Assembly (NCBI GenBank): GCA_041567895.1
Contig: JBFGAX010000010.1
Coordinates: 1-64,000 of the forward strand
Length of the DNA stretch: 64,000 bases
Source: JABDOU01 sp041567895
Lineage (GTDB): Bacteria; Actinomycetota; Acidimicrobiia; Spongiisociales; SHLN01
Reading direction: 5' to 3'
Part shown: positions 43,372-52,094 of the stretch, one piece after another
Layout: each line of letters opens with the position of its first letter
Position numbering within the stretch: the first letter of the stretch is position 1
Translations under genes and position numbers: made by a program
The notes under the pieces: model-generated
Databases searched by the model: none
Seen by the model: only the letters and a program-made list of their open reading frames with translations
What the model was told of the DNA's origin: nothing

Positions 43372-45540
43372 ATGTCGGCATTGTCCGAGTCTTCAACCGT
43401 TCGTACCCGCTGGTGGCCTGATTTTCGTCGGCCGCGGAACATGGCTGCGTTCGTCGTCGGGTTGTTGACCATCGTCATTTTTGTGGTGATGCAGCCGTGG
43501 GAGATATTCAAAGACACAACGCCTACGGGTGGCGACATGGGAGCGCATGTGCTCGTGCCGGCCTACCTGCGCGACGTTTTGCTGCCGGAGGGTCGCATCG
43601 CGGGTTGGAGCAACGATTGGTTCGCGGGATTCCCGATCCTGTACTTCTACTTCCCTCTTCCGGCCTTTCTCATCGTTGCCCTCGATGTCATCATGCCCTA
43701 CGGAGTTGCGTTCAAGCTCGTGGCGGTGGGTGGTTTGCTGTTGATGCCGATCGGCTCATATGTGCTCGCAAAAGGAATAGGCGCCTCTCGACCGATCGCC
43801 ACGGTCGCCGCGGCTGCAGGAGCCGGGTTTGTGTTTCTCGAGAGCTACGCCATCTTCGGAGGAAATATCAAATCGACGATGGCAGGTGAATATTCGTTCT
43901 CGTGGTCCATGGCGTTCTCGCTCATCTATCTCGGTTTCGTGATCGATGACGCCCGCCGTGGCAACGGATTTCGCGCACGCTCCGCTCTCGCTCTCGCAGC
44001 CATGGCGCTGAGCCACATCATCACGACGATGTTGGTGGCGCCGGCCTCGCTGTTGCTGTTGCGATATCCAAATCGAACCGGCCGGATCGTCACCTGGCTG
44101 GCAGGCTTTGCCCTATCGGCATTCTGGACGATTCCGCTTCTGACGAACATTGGATATACGACCGACATGAACTGGGTTCCGCTGCGCTTCTTCGGCTCTC
44201 CCGAGGCGGGCGGACCCCTTCCGACCGAGCTCTGGCTCATATTGCCTCTCGCCGTGGCCGGAGTAGCGGTGGCGGTGTGGAAGCGTTACACGATCGCCCC
44301 GCTCCTCGTCATCGGGCTGGTTCCAGTCATTGTTTTTCCGTTTCTGGAAGGCAAGCTCTGGAACGGACGGTGGCTTCCCTACTTCTTCTTCATGATCACC
44401 TTTTTCACCGGTATTGCCGTTGGCGCAGCCGCGGTGTCGGTCGCCAGACGCTGGTTCGGAGCTCCGAGATCGTGGGCCTGGATCACTCTGGCTGCTGCCG
44501 CCACCACGTTTCTCCCGTTCATCATTGGCTCGCAGAGCGCGCCGGGATGGGCGAACTGGAACTTCTCCGGCTATGAAGCCAAACCGGCTTATGCCGAATA
44601 CGACGCCTTGATGAATACGATCGATGGTTTGCCTCCTGGCCGTGTCATGTGGGAGGCGAATAGCGAACTCAATCGGTACGGAACGCCCATGGCGCTCATG
44701 CTCACCCCCTTCTGGAGCGAGGGTCATCCTTCGATGGAAGGACTCCTGTTTGAGTCTTCGTTGACCACGCCGTTTCATTTCCTGAATGCTGCTGAAATGA
44801 GCATCGCACCTTCCAACCCGATTCCCGGATTGCCATACAACGGTTTCGATCTCGACCGTGCACTCAGCCGAATGGACCTCTTCAATGTTTCGTATTACGT
44901 CACCTTCACCGAGGAGGCCACCACGGCTGCTCTCAATCATCCGGAATACGAGTTGCTCGCCACCTCCGATCCCTTCTCGATCTTTGGATTGCCGCAAAGC
45001 GAACTCGTTGAGGTCGCCGAATTCGAGCCGGTTGTGTTCGAGGCACAGGACATCGGAATCGTCGACCGGGCGCGAACGCTCATCGCAGATCCGCACCTGG
45101 TCGACTTCGAGCAGGTGGCTGTCCAGTGGTACGCCGATCCGGAAAATGCGCAGTACTGGGTGGCCGAAGATGGGCCTCCGGCATGGCGACGCATTGATGA
45201 AAATCTGGCGGGCCTCAGAGACGCGCCACCCCTTGCGGCCGACGGTCTTGTCTCGAACATCGTGTTGGAGGATCATCGCGTTTCGTTCTCGACCACGGCG
45301 ATCGGCGTTCCTCACCTCGTCAAGGTGTCGTACTTCCCCAATTGGGACGCCAGCGGCGCGTCCGGGCCTTACCGGGTTGCTCCCGCCTTCATGGTTGTCA
45401 TCCCGACGCAGGAGCAGGTCGAGTTGAGTTTCAGGAGGACAGATGCCGAGACCGGTGGCGCAGCCCTGACGCTGGCGGCTCTGGTGGTGGTGCTCGTCGG
45501 AGCGGTATGGGAAGACCGCCGTCAGAAGTCGTCCGTGTGA
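43372..45540 (+). CDS. Large polytopic membrane protein, probable GT-C-type glycosyltransferase
   Basis: This 722-residue protein has about eleven membrane helices from residue 25 to 400 and a C-terminal extracytoplasmic part of about 280 residues, closed by a last helix near residue 700. After helix 1 comes a loop with TPTGGDMGAHV, which includes an acidic Asp in the place where GT-C enzymes carry their catalytic Asp. Later, WSNDWFAGFPILYFYFPLPAF matches the YFPL-type loops of 6-PTPS-related/GT-C membrane proteins. It is probably a lipid-linked sugar transferase. Its stop overlaps the GtrA start by four bases. Confidence 0.78.
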   Translation: MSALSESSTVRTRWWPDFRRPRNMAAFVVGLLTIVIFVVMQPWEIFKDTTPTGGDMGAHVLVPAYLRDVLLPEGRIAGWSNDWFAGFPILYFYFPLPAFLIVALDVIMPYGVAFKLVAVGGLLLMPIGSYVLAKGIGASRPIATVAAAAGAGFVFLESYAIFGGNIKSTMAGEYSFSWSMAFSLIYLGFVIDDARRGNGFRARSALALAAMALSHIITTMLVAPASLLLLRYPNRTGRIVTWLAGFALSAFWTIPLLTNIGYTTDMNWVPLRFFGSPEAGGPLPTELWLILPLAVAGVAVAVWKRYTIAPLLVIGLVPVIVFPFLEGKLWNGRWLPYFFFMITFFTGIAVGAAAVSVARRWFGAPRSWAWITLAAAATTFLPFIIGSQSAPGWANWNFSGYEAKPAYAEYDALMNTIDGLPPGRVMWEANSELNRYGTPMALMLTPFWSEGHPSMEGLLFESSLTTPFHFLNAAEMSIAPSNPIPGLPYNGFDLDRALSRMDLFNVSYYVTFTEEATTAALNHPEYELLATSDPFSIFGLPQSELVEVAEFEPVVFEAQDIGIVDRARTLIADPHLVDFEQVAVQWYADPENAQYWVAEDGPPAWRRIDENLAGLRDAPPLAADGLVSNIVLEDHRVSFSTTAIGVPHLVKVSYFPNWDASGASGPYRVAPAFMVVIPTQEQVELSFRRTDAETGGAALTLAALVVVLVGAVWEDRRQKSSV

Positions 45541-45974
45541 AGGCCTATCTAACGACCTTCCGAAACCGGGAGTCGGCAGTCCAGCTTTTCAAGCTCGTCT
45601 TCATCGGCGGCTTCAACACAATCCTCACGTTCGCGATTTTCAACGTGTTCCTGTTCCTGGGGGTGCGGGCGAGCATTTCCTCAGCCATCGCCTGGACTCT
45701 GACGATCTTCACCGCTTACTACCTGAACCGACGATGGACGTTCGGACTGCAGTCGGGCGCTTCTTCTATGGAGACCGGCCGATTTTTCATGGTGAATGCA
45801 GCCGCCTTCGTGATCACTGCGGGAGCTCTGGAGCTGGGAGAATGGCTTCTGAACGGGTTGTCGACCCTCGAGGCCAACCTCATTCAGCTTGCGATGGCCG
45901 GTGTGCTCGTGTTTCCGAAATTGGCAGCGTATCGCGACGCCGTATTTCGGATCAACGCGACAGATTCCGCTTGA
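45537..45974 (+). CDS. GtrA-like membrane protein
   Basis: This 145-residue protein has four membrane helices with the GtrA layout (LFKLVFIGGFNTILTFAIFN, AYYLNRRWTFG, RFFMVNAAAFVI). GtrA-family proteins are thought to help move lipid-linked sugars across the membrane or modify polysaccharides. The start is GTG 45537, overlapping the upstream stop as GTGA. The convergent GT2 gene overlaps its 3' end by 23 bases, and GtrA genes are often paired with such polyprenyl-phosphate glycosyltransferases. Confidence 0.88.
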   Translation: MKAYLTTFRNRESAVQLFKLVFIGGFNTILTFAIFNVFLFLGVRASISSAIAWTLTIFTAYYLNRRWTFGLQSGASSMETGRFFMVNAAAFVITAGALELGEWLLNGLSTLEANLIQLAMAGVLVFPKLAAYRDAVFRINATDSA

Positions 45975-46650
45975 GGCGAACCAGGCCTGCGAGAGTTCTC
46001 GGGATGCGTTTGACAAACGAAGATCTGGCAGGTCGCAACTCGACAACCACAGCCGGTACCTCGACGATCCTGGCTCCGTTACGTTCGGCCCGCAGAATGA
46101 GTTCGGTGTCGAACAAATCCTGTGTAGATATCACCGACGGCGTGATCTCGACGATGACCGAGCGTCGGATGGCTTTCATGCCGTGGGTATCAGTGACGCC
46201 AGAACGAAATCCCGAACGCAGGATCAGGTTGAAGAAGCGAGTACCCAATCTTCTCAAGAGTGTTCGATGATCCTCTGCGTCCGGGTCTCGTTTCGAAGCG
46301 AGGACGATGTCAGCTCGCCCCGAGTTCTCAACAACCTGATCGATGAAGGTACGCGAGAAGTAGTCGATGTCGAAGGCAACCACCCAGTCGCCGTCCGTCT
46401 CCAGGAACCCTCTGCGCAAGGCAGCGCCATAGTCGGCTCGCCGATTGTGGAGCACCCGTAGCCGGGGGTTGTCGGCGGCCAGGCGCTCGGCGACGAGCCG
46501 TGTGTCGTCCCGCCCACCATTTTCGATCAGGGTCACGTCGTAGGGAGTATCGAGGTCTGCCAACTCTTCCCACAACCGATCGAGGGCTTCGCCCAGAAAC
46601 GTTGCTTCGTTGTGGATCGGTATGACTATCGAGAAGTGTTCAACGGCCAT
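45952..46650 (-). CDS. GT2 glycosyltransferase, dolichyl/polyprenyl-phosphate mannosyltransferase-like
   Basis: This 232-residue protein is soluble, with the GT2 opening FSIVIPIHNEATFLGEALDRLW, VTLIENGGRDDT, NRRADYGAALRRGF, VVAFDIDYFSRTF and the late VTDTHGMKAIRR. The size and layout fit DPM1/polyprenyl-phosphate hexose synthases without a membrane domain. It would make a lipid-phosphate sugar donor for GT-C enzymes such as the 43.4 kb protein, perhaps flipped by the adjacent GtrA protein. It diverges from manB with about 150 bases between the starts. Confidence 0.85.
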   Translation of the reverse strand: MAVEHFSIVIPIHNEATFLGEALDRLWEELADLDTPYDVTLIENGGRDDTRLVAERLAADNPRLRVLHNRRADYGAALRRGFLETDGDWVVAFDIDYFSRTFIDQVVENSGRADIVLASKRDPDAEDHRTLLRRLGTRFFNLILRSGFRSGVTDTHGMKAIRRSVIVEITPSVISTQDLFDTELILRAERNGARIVEVPAVVVELRPARSSFVKRIPRTLAGLVRLKRNLSR

Positions 46651-46808
46651 TGCTATCAGCCCTCAAGTTCGGCTGACTTCGCCGGACGATCCAGGTGAAG
46701 GAAGTCGGGGCGATCACAGCATTGCACGGGCGCCACGCTAGCGGGCCTTCCGTGGCCGCGACCTGAGAGATCCATCTGAGGAGGAAGACCGGAAGCGTGA
46801 CGCATAGG

Positions 46809-48164
46809 ATGTCGCCAGTGGATATCGAAGAAATTTTCAAGGCATATGACATCCGGGGCCTCACCGACGGGCAGTTGACCGAGGAGGCGGCCCGTTTGAT
46901 CGGATCGGCGTTCGCCGCGTTTGTGGGAGCCGACGCCGTGGCAGTCGGATACGACATCAGGCACAGCTCGCCGGGTTTGGCTGCCGCATTCCGGGAGGGG
47001 GTCAATCGGCAGGGCGTCGATGTCGTTGGTCTCGGCTTGATGGCAACCGACATGATTTACTACGCCGCCGGCGCGTTCGACATGCCCGGGGCGATGATCA
47101 CCGCATCGCACAATCCGAAGGAGTACAACGGCATCAAGCTGTGTCGGGAGGGCGCTCAGCCGATCGGAGTCGATTCGGGTCTGACCGAGATCAAAGCTCT
47201 CGTGTACGATCCTCCACGGCCTGCTGATGTTCCGGGCACTCAATCCGAAAAGGATGTTCGGGCCGAGTACGTCAACCACCTGTTCGAGATCGTCGATGCG
47301 TCGGTGTTCACGGACATGCGTGTAGCGGTTGACGCAGGAAACGGCATGGCCGGCGTCGTGATCGAGAGCGTTTTTGATCGAATCCCGAGCCGTCTCCACG
47401 GTCTGTATCTCGATCCCGATGGCGACTTCCCCAATCACCATCCTGATCCGCTGCGACCCGAAAACCTCGAAGATTTGCTGCGTGAGATGGACCGCGGTGA
47501 ATTCGACCTGGGCGTTGCCTTCGACGGAGACGCCGATCGGGCTTTCTTCATCGATGACAAGGGAGTCGCTCTGCCAGGCAGCACCACCACTGCGATAGCT
47601 GCCCGCTGGTTCCTGGCAAGAGAGCCGGGCGCGACGATCGTGCACAACCTGATCTGTTCCAAAGCAGTTCCCGAGACCGTCGAGGCTTTGGGCGGCACAG
47701 CGATTCGAACCCGGGTTGGGCATAGCTACATAAAGGAAGTCATGAAGGACAGCGGTGCCGTCTTTGGTGGCGAACACTCTGGCCATTATTACTTCCGGGA
47801 CAACTTCCGGGCCGATTCCGGCATGCTCGCCATGCTGGTCCTGATGCAGGTCATGGCCGAGGACGGCAGAAAGCTCTCCGAGATCCGCACCGAAGTGGAG
47901 CCGTATGAGCAGTCCGGCGAGATCAACTTCCGGGTCGAGGACAAAGAAGGCATGATGAACGAGATCGCTGAAAGGCTGGGGGGTGAGGCCGATTATCTGG
48001 ATGGTCTGACGCTCACGTTCGACGACAGCTGGCTCAATCTGCGCGCTTCAAATACCGAGCCCGTCCTTCGTCTCAACGTGGAGGGGCCTGACCAGGGAGC
48101 GGTCGACGAAATCGTCGAGAAGGTCTCCTCGGTCATTTCGGCTGCCGGTGGGCACCGGGTGTGA
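46809..48164 (+). CDS. manB: Phosphomannomutase/phosphoglucomutase
   Basis: This 451-residue enzyme opens IFKAYDIRGLTDGQL. It has the active-site loop ITASHNPKEYNGIK with phosphoserine Ser100, the Mg loop FDGDADRAFF, the sugar loop GGEHSGHYYF and a C-terminal RASNTEPVLRLNVEG phosphate-binding segment. It interconverts hexose-6-phosphate and hexose-1-phosphate, supplying GDP-mannose or related donors. ATG 46809 is preferred; GTG 46797 and GTG 46818 are in frame. The location between the DUF3499 block and ahcY matches actinobacterial order. Confidence 0.94.
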   Translation: MSPVDIEEIFKAYDIRGLTDGQLTEEAARLIGSAFAAFVGADAVAVGYDIRHSSPGLAAAFREGVNRQGVDVVGLGLMATDMIYYAAGAFDMPGAMITASHNPKEYNGIKLCREGAQPIGVDSGLTEIKALVYDPPRPADVPGTQSEKDVRAEYVNHLFEIVDASVFTDMRVAVDAGNGMAGVVIESVFDRIPSRLHGLYLDPDGDFPNHHPDPLRPENLEDLLREMDRGEFDLGVAFDGDADRAFFIDDKGVALPGSTTTAIAARWFLAREPGATIVHNLICSKAVPETVEALGGTAIRTRVGHSYIKEVMKDSGAVFGGEHSGHYYFRDNFRADSGMLAMLVLMQVMAEDGRKLSEIRTEVEPYEQSGEINFRVEDKEGMMNEIAERLGGEADYLDGLTLTFDDSWLNLRASNTEPVLRLNVEGPDQGAVDEIVEKVSSVISAAGGHRV

Positions 48165-48197
48165 GTTAGGGTTCGCCGCCACTCACCTGGAGGAACC

Positions 48198-49442
48198 TTG
48201 AGCGACATCACCGATCCAGTACTTGCCGCGGGCGGCCACCTTCGCCTCGAATGGGCCTACCGACGAATGCCGGTGCTCCAGAATCTGCGCGAGCGATTCG
48301 TCGCTGAGCAACCGCTTGAAGGTCACACCGTGGCCGCCTGTCTCCACGTGACTGCCGAAACCGCCAACCTCATGGAAGTCTTGAGAGACGGCGGCGCCGA
48401 AGTTTCGCTATGTGCATCCAACCCGCTTTCGACCCAGGATGACATCGCCGCCGCCCTCGTCGAACGGGGAATACCTGTCTTCGCCCGCCGGGGTGAAGAC
48501 ACCGAAACCTATTACGAACATCTCAACGCCGTCCTCGACACCAACCCATCGGTGACGATGGACGACGGTGCCGATCTGGTCACGTTGCTCCACACCTCGC
48601 GCACGGACATAACGCCGTTGGGTTCGACCGAGGAAACCACAACGGGTGTCATCCGCCTCAAAGCCATGGCGGCCGAAGGCGAGTTGCGGATACCGGTGGT
48701 TGCCGTGAACGACTCTGCGACGAAGCACCTTTTCGACAACAAACACGGGACGGGCCAGTCAGCCATCGATGGCGTGCTGCGCGCCACCAATATCCTGATC
48801 GCCGGGCGCACCGTGGTCGTGATCGGATACGGCGACTGTGGTCAGGGAGTTGCCCAGCGGGCCGACGGTCTCGGCGCCAGAGTTATCGTCGTCGAGGTCG
48901 ACCCGATTCGCGCATTGTCGGCGGCGATGGACGGTTTCGAGGTCCGGACGGGAGATCAGGCGGCTGCGGTAGGAGATCTCTTCATCACGGTGACCGGAGA
49001 CATCCACGTTCTCAGAGAACAGCATTTCGCAGCGATGAAAGATGGTGCGATTCTCGCCAACGCCGGCCATTTCGACGTGGAACTCGATCTCGCCCACTTG
49101 CGCGAAGCCGCGGCTGAGCGGCGCCAGATTCGAGAGGAACTGGAGGAGTTCGAAATGCCCGATGGGCGGAGGATCATCGTTATTTCCGAGGGAAGGCTCG
49201 TGAACCTGAGCGCGGCCGAAGGACACCCCGCGGACGTCATGGATATGTCATTCGCCAACCAGGCCATGGCGGCCGAGTGGATCATCGAGCATCATGCCGA
49301 ACTCGAGCCCCGGGTGTATCGGCTTCCCGATCACGTCGATCGGGATGTTGCCTCCATCAAGCTCGCCTCGATGGGGTTTGACCTCGATCAGTTGACCTCG
49401 GAGCAGTCCGACTACCTGTCTAGCTGGAGACACGGGACCTGA
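48198..49442 (+). CDS. ahcY: Adenosylhomocysteinase, short form
   Basis: This 414-residue enzyme hydrolyses S-adenosylhomocysteine to adenosine and homocysteine. It has TAETANLMEVLRDGGAEVSLCASNPLSTQDD, VNDSATKHLFDNKHGTGQS, the NAD motif VVVIGYGDCGQGVA and GHFDVELDL. It is about 60 residues shorter than most bacterial enzymes and resembles the archaeal/thermophile-type form without the extra insertion. The start is TTG 48198, with TGGAGGAA upstream. It removes the inhibitory product of methyltransferases. It follows manB by 33 bases and is closed by a hairpin at 49448. Confidence 0.93.
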   Translation: MSDITDPVLAAGGHLRLEWAYRRMPVLQNLRERFVAEQPLEGHTVAACLHVTAETANLMEVLRDGGAEVSLCASNPLSTQDDIAAALVERGIPVFARRGEDTETYYEHLNAVLDTNPSVTMDDGADLVTLLHTSRTDITPLGSTEETTTGVIRLKAMAAEGELRIPVVAVNDSATKHLFDNKHGTGQSAIDGVLRATNILIAGRTVVVIGYGDCGQGVAQRADGLGARVIVVEVDPIRALSAAMDGFEVRTGDQAAAVGDLFITVTGDIHVLREQHFAAMKDGAILANAGHFDVELDLAHLREAAAERRQIREELEEFEMPDGRRIIVISEGRLVNLSAAEGHPADVMDMSFANQAMAAEWIIEHHAELEPRVYRLPDHVDRDVASIKLASMGFDLDQLTSEQSDYLSSWRHGT

Positions 49443-49447
49443 ACCTT

Positions 49448-49477
49448 GATCGGGGCTCCCGTAGAGGAGCCCCGATC
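49448..49477. terminator. 12-bp perfect hairpin between convergent genes
   Basis: GATCGGGGCTCC at 49448-49459 pairs perfectly with GGAGCCCCGATC at 49466-49477 around a six-base loop. It begins six bases after the ahcY stop and lies about 40 bases beyond the end of the convergent FtsH-like gene. There is no strong T-run, which is usual for high-GC actinobacteria. It likely acts on both strands. Confidence 0.75.
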
Positions 49478-49516
49478 GATGAGCAGACCGCTGTGCCACG
49501 GGTAGCTGTCTGCTGA

Positions 49517-51325
49517 CTATGGGAGGTTGGCCCCTTCCGATTCGATCAGAACCTCGGGGAGCGCCCGGGTCGCTTCGGCGGCCTTGATGACATCTTCGAT
49601 CTCGTCGTCGATCAATTCTTCGCGCTCGAGAAGGGCGTCCCTCAAGGCTTCGACAATGTGGAGATTGGCAGACATCAGCCGCGTTACCTCGAGCTTTTGT
49701 TCATGGAGAATGGTGTCGACCGCCTCCCTGGAAGACTTGTCACCGAGCACCTTCGCTGCCAGGTTGCCGCTGAAGGGATTGTTCGACAACGCCCGAAAGG
49801 AAACGAGCGAATCTCCGAGGCCGAGGCTTCCCACCATTTCGACGGCCGAATTGGTGGCAGCGAGCAGGTCGCCGGCCGGACCGGTTCCCGATTCGCCGAA
49901 AAACAGCTCCTCGGCAACCATGCCGCCAAGCGATATCTGGATGCGAGACAGGATTTCGCTCTTGGAACGAACGTACCGTTCCTCCTGGTCGCTGTGCGCC
50001 AGCAGACCCAGGGCATCTTTGCGTTTGATGATCGTGAGGATGTCCAGGTGGATGTCCTCTCCGACGAGCCATGCGATGGTTGCATGCCCTGCTTCGTGGG
50101 TCGCGATGGCGATGCGCTCATGCTGGGGGTACTCGGTCGGTTGGCCGAGGCCGATTTCCACCTCGAGTCGGGCGATGCGCAGGTCCGGCATCGTCAGAGC
50201 ATCGCGTCCAGCTTTGAGGGCGACCAGCAGCGCTTCATCGAACATGCGCTCCAAATAGGCGGGTGTGTAACCCATGGTCGACGAAGCCAGATCCTGGCGG
50301 GGCTTTGGGTCGTCGAGCGACGGATCGTGCGCTTTTCTTTCGAGGAAATAGTCGATGAGATCGAGGCGTCCCGACCGGCTCGGAAGCCCGAAATGCAGGA
50401 TCCGGTCGAACCGCCCTGGTCGAAGAAGCGCAGGATCGAGATGGTCGGCGCGGTTGGTTGCGGCGATCAGCAAGATGTTCACCGGCGGCGCAGGTCGCGT
50501 TTTCAGGTGGCTGGCGTCGGGCAAAAAGCGGTTGGCCCGGCCGATGAGCCAGTTGATGAGGCGGGTTGGGCGGTCCGGTTCGTCGAAGCTCTGCATTTGA
50601 ATCAGCAGCTCGTTCACGACGCCCCCGACACCTTCGGAAATGTTGGGATGGACGTCCATGCCTTCCACCGTCATCGGCGAAGATCCATCCATCCCACCGC
50701 GCTTTGCACCGATCGCATCGATCTCCTCGATGAAACCAATGGCGCCACCTTCACGTCTCGCAGCCTTGCGTAGCGCCCGAAAATAGGAACGTATCTTGCG
50801 GCCAGTCATGCCGTACCACATCGACTGAAAGGACGTCGAACTCACAAACAGGAACGGAACGCCGGCTTCCCGGGCCATGGCTTTGGCCACGTGCGTTTTA
50901 CCTGTCCCCGGTGGTCCCTCGAAGAGAACACCGCGGCGAGGACGACCCCCCATCCGGTCCGAGAACTTGCGGTGGTCCAGAAAAACCTGCAGGGTGTGCC
51001 GTACCTCGGCAACTACCGGTCCGATGCCTTTGACATCGTCAAAACTGACGTCTATCTGGTCGGGGGCGTAGAGCACATGAGGCGATCGGCCGTTTCCGAG
51101 CATCGGTCCGATCAGGACCACTCCGATCAGGGCTACGAGGATGAGCCCTGGCATCCAGATGGCGAGATCCTCGGAGATGGGCGGCAGTCCAAACTCGATC
51201 GGATTGCCGGTCAGGTATCGGAACCACCACCAGATGACAATCGGAGACAGCGCAATCAGCATGCGCTTCAGACGCCGTTGACGATGGCGTTCTCTCGTCT
51301 CGGCGACGTCTACACCCTTGGCCAT
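49517..51325 (-). CDS. Divergent FtsH-like membrane AAA+ zinc metalloprotease
   Basis: This 602-residue protein has two close N-terminal helices (about 22-38 and 54-76), so the usual periplasmic domain is nearly absent. The AAA+ domain has GPPGTGKT, a pore loop reading MWYGMTG instead of FVG, Walker B GFIEEIDAIG, and RPGRFDRIL as arginine finger region. About 60 extra residues lie between Walker B and the sensor region (DGSSPMTVEGMDVHP to ASHLKTRPAP). The protease part has THEAGHATIAW, and the third zinc ligand is probably the Asp of GPAGDLLAAT. It should degrade membrane or cytosolic proteins, but it is unlike housekeeping FtsH and is probably a paralogue. Confidence 0.88.
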   Translation of the reverse strand: MAKGVDVAETRERHRQRRLKRMLIALSPIVIWWWFRYLTGNPIEFGLPPISEDLAIWMPGLILVALIGVVLIGPMLGNGRSPHVLYAPDQIDVSFDDVKGIGPVVAEVRHTLQVFLDHRKFSDRMGGRPRRGVLFEGPPGTGKTHVAKAMAREAGVPFLFVSSTSFQSMWYGMTGRKIRSYFRALRKAARREGGAIGFIEEIDAIGAKRGGMDGSSPMTVEGMDVHPNISEGVGGVVNELLIQMQSFDEPDRPTRLINWLIGRANRFLPDASHLKTRPAPPVNILLIAATNRADHLDPALLRPGRFDRILHFGLPSRSGRLDLIDYFLERKAHDPSLDDPKPRQDLASSTMGYTPAYLERMFDEALLVALKAGRDALTMPDLRIARLEVEIGLGQPTEYPQHERIAIATHEAGHATIAWLVGEDIHLDILTIIKRKDALGLLAHSDQEERYVRSKSEILSRIQISLGGMVAEELFFGESGTGPAGDLLAATNSAVEMVGSLGLGDSLVSFRALSNNPFSGNLAAKVLGDKSSREAVDTILHEQKLEVTRLMSANLHIVEALRDALLEREELIDDEIEDVIKAAEATRALPEVLIESEGANLP

Positions 51326-51436
51326 GTGTGGGCTCCCTCTTTTTACAGCTGTTAGCTACCCGTGAATATCAACTTACAACGCACCGGCTCCGCTGTCTCT
51401 CGGTTGGGTGTCGTATTTGGCTGATACAAGTAACCC

Positions 51437-52021
51437 ATGTGTGAGGGTTGTTTCGCCGTGACCGTTGGAACGCCGGACGGTTCGCCAGGGATCAACCGGC
51501 GTCATCGAGCGTTGTGTGAGCAGTGCTGGTCGAGATTCCGGAGGGCGCCCGTCCGCTGGCTGCGTGACGTACCTGTTCATTCCGTGTATCTGCACGAGGG
51601 TCCAGCCGCATCCGTAGTCCATCAGCTCAAATACCGGGGTCACGTCGGGCTGCTCGATCTGTTCTTGCCTTCCATGCTCGATGCGATTCCCCCGACCGCC
51701 AGAGTTCTCGTCCCGGTACCGCGGGTTTGGTCGCGTCGCGTCCGCTACGGAATCGACCCGGCGCTCGCGCTGGCCAATGCCCTCGGCGAGCTGTCGGGGC
51801 TTCCTGTAGCGCACGCTCTCACGGTTCCACTCATCGGATCTCCACGTGCGGGAAGACGGCGTCAGCACCGTAGCGACATCCGTTTCGGTACCCGGCTCAC
51901 GGTGTCTGAAGCGGTGGTGATTGACGACGTCGTGACGACCGGTGCGACACTGCTGGCCGCCGTGTCTGCGCTCGATCGAGCAGCTGTGATCGCCGGGCTC
52001 ACGGCAACCGGCGCGGCTTAG
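51437..52021 (+). CDS. ComF family phosphoribosyltransferase-like protein
   Basis: This 194-residue protein has an N-terminal Cys-rich segment (MCEGCF and LCEQC, a probable zinc site) and the ComF core: HQLKYRGHVGLLDLFLP, VLVPVPRVWSRRVRYGIDPALALANAL, and the PRPP loop VVIDDVVTTGATL. ComF proteins assist DNA uptake in competent bacteria, but many actinobacterial copies have no known role. It precedes hpf on the same strand, an arrangement common in Gram-positive bacteria. Confidence 0.88.
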   Translation: MCEGCFAVTVGTPDGSPGINRRHRALCEQCWSRFRRAPVRWLRDVPVHSVYLHEGPAASVVHQLKYRGHVGLLDLFLPSMLDAIPPTARVLVPVPRVWSRRVRYGIDPALALANALGELSGLPVAHALTVPLIGSPRAGRRRQHRSDIRFGTRLTVSEAVVIDDVVTTGATLLAAVSALDRAAVIAGLTATGAA

Positions 52022-52048
52022 GATCAATGGTGGCGCAGTCAGCTCAAG

Positions 52049-52076
52049 GAAGTAGCCAACGACAGAAGTAGCCAAC
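52049..52076 (+). repeat. 12-bp direct repeat in the hpf leader
   Basis: GAAGTAGCCAAC occurs at 52049-52060 and 52065-52076, just before the ribosome-binding site AAGGAG (52083-52088) of hpf. It may be a duplication or a binding site; nothing else is known. Confidence 0.5.
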
Positions 52077-52094
52077 AACGAAAAGGAGACAAGC

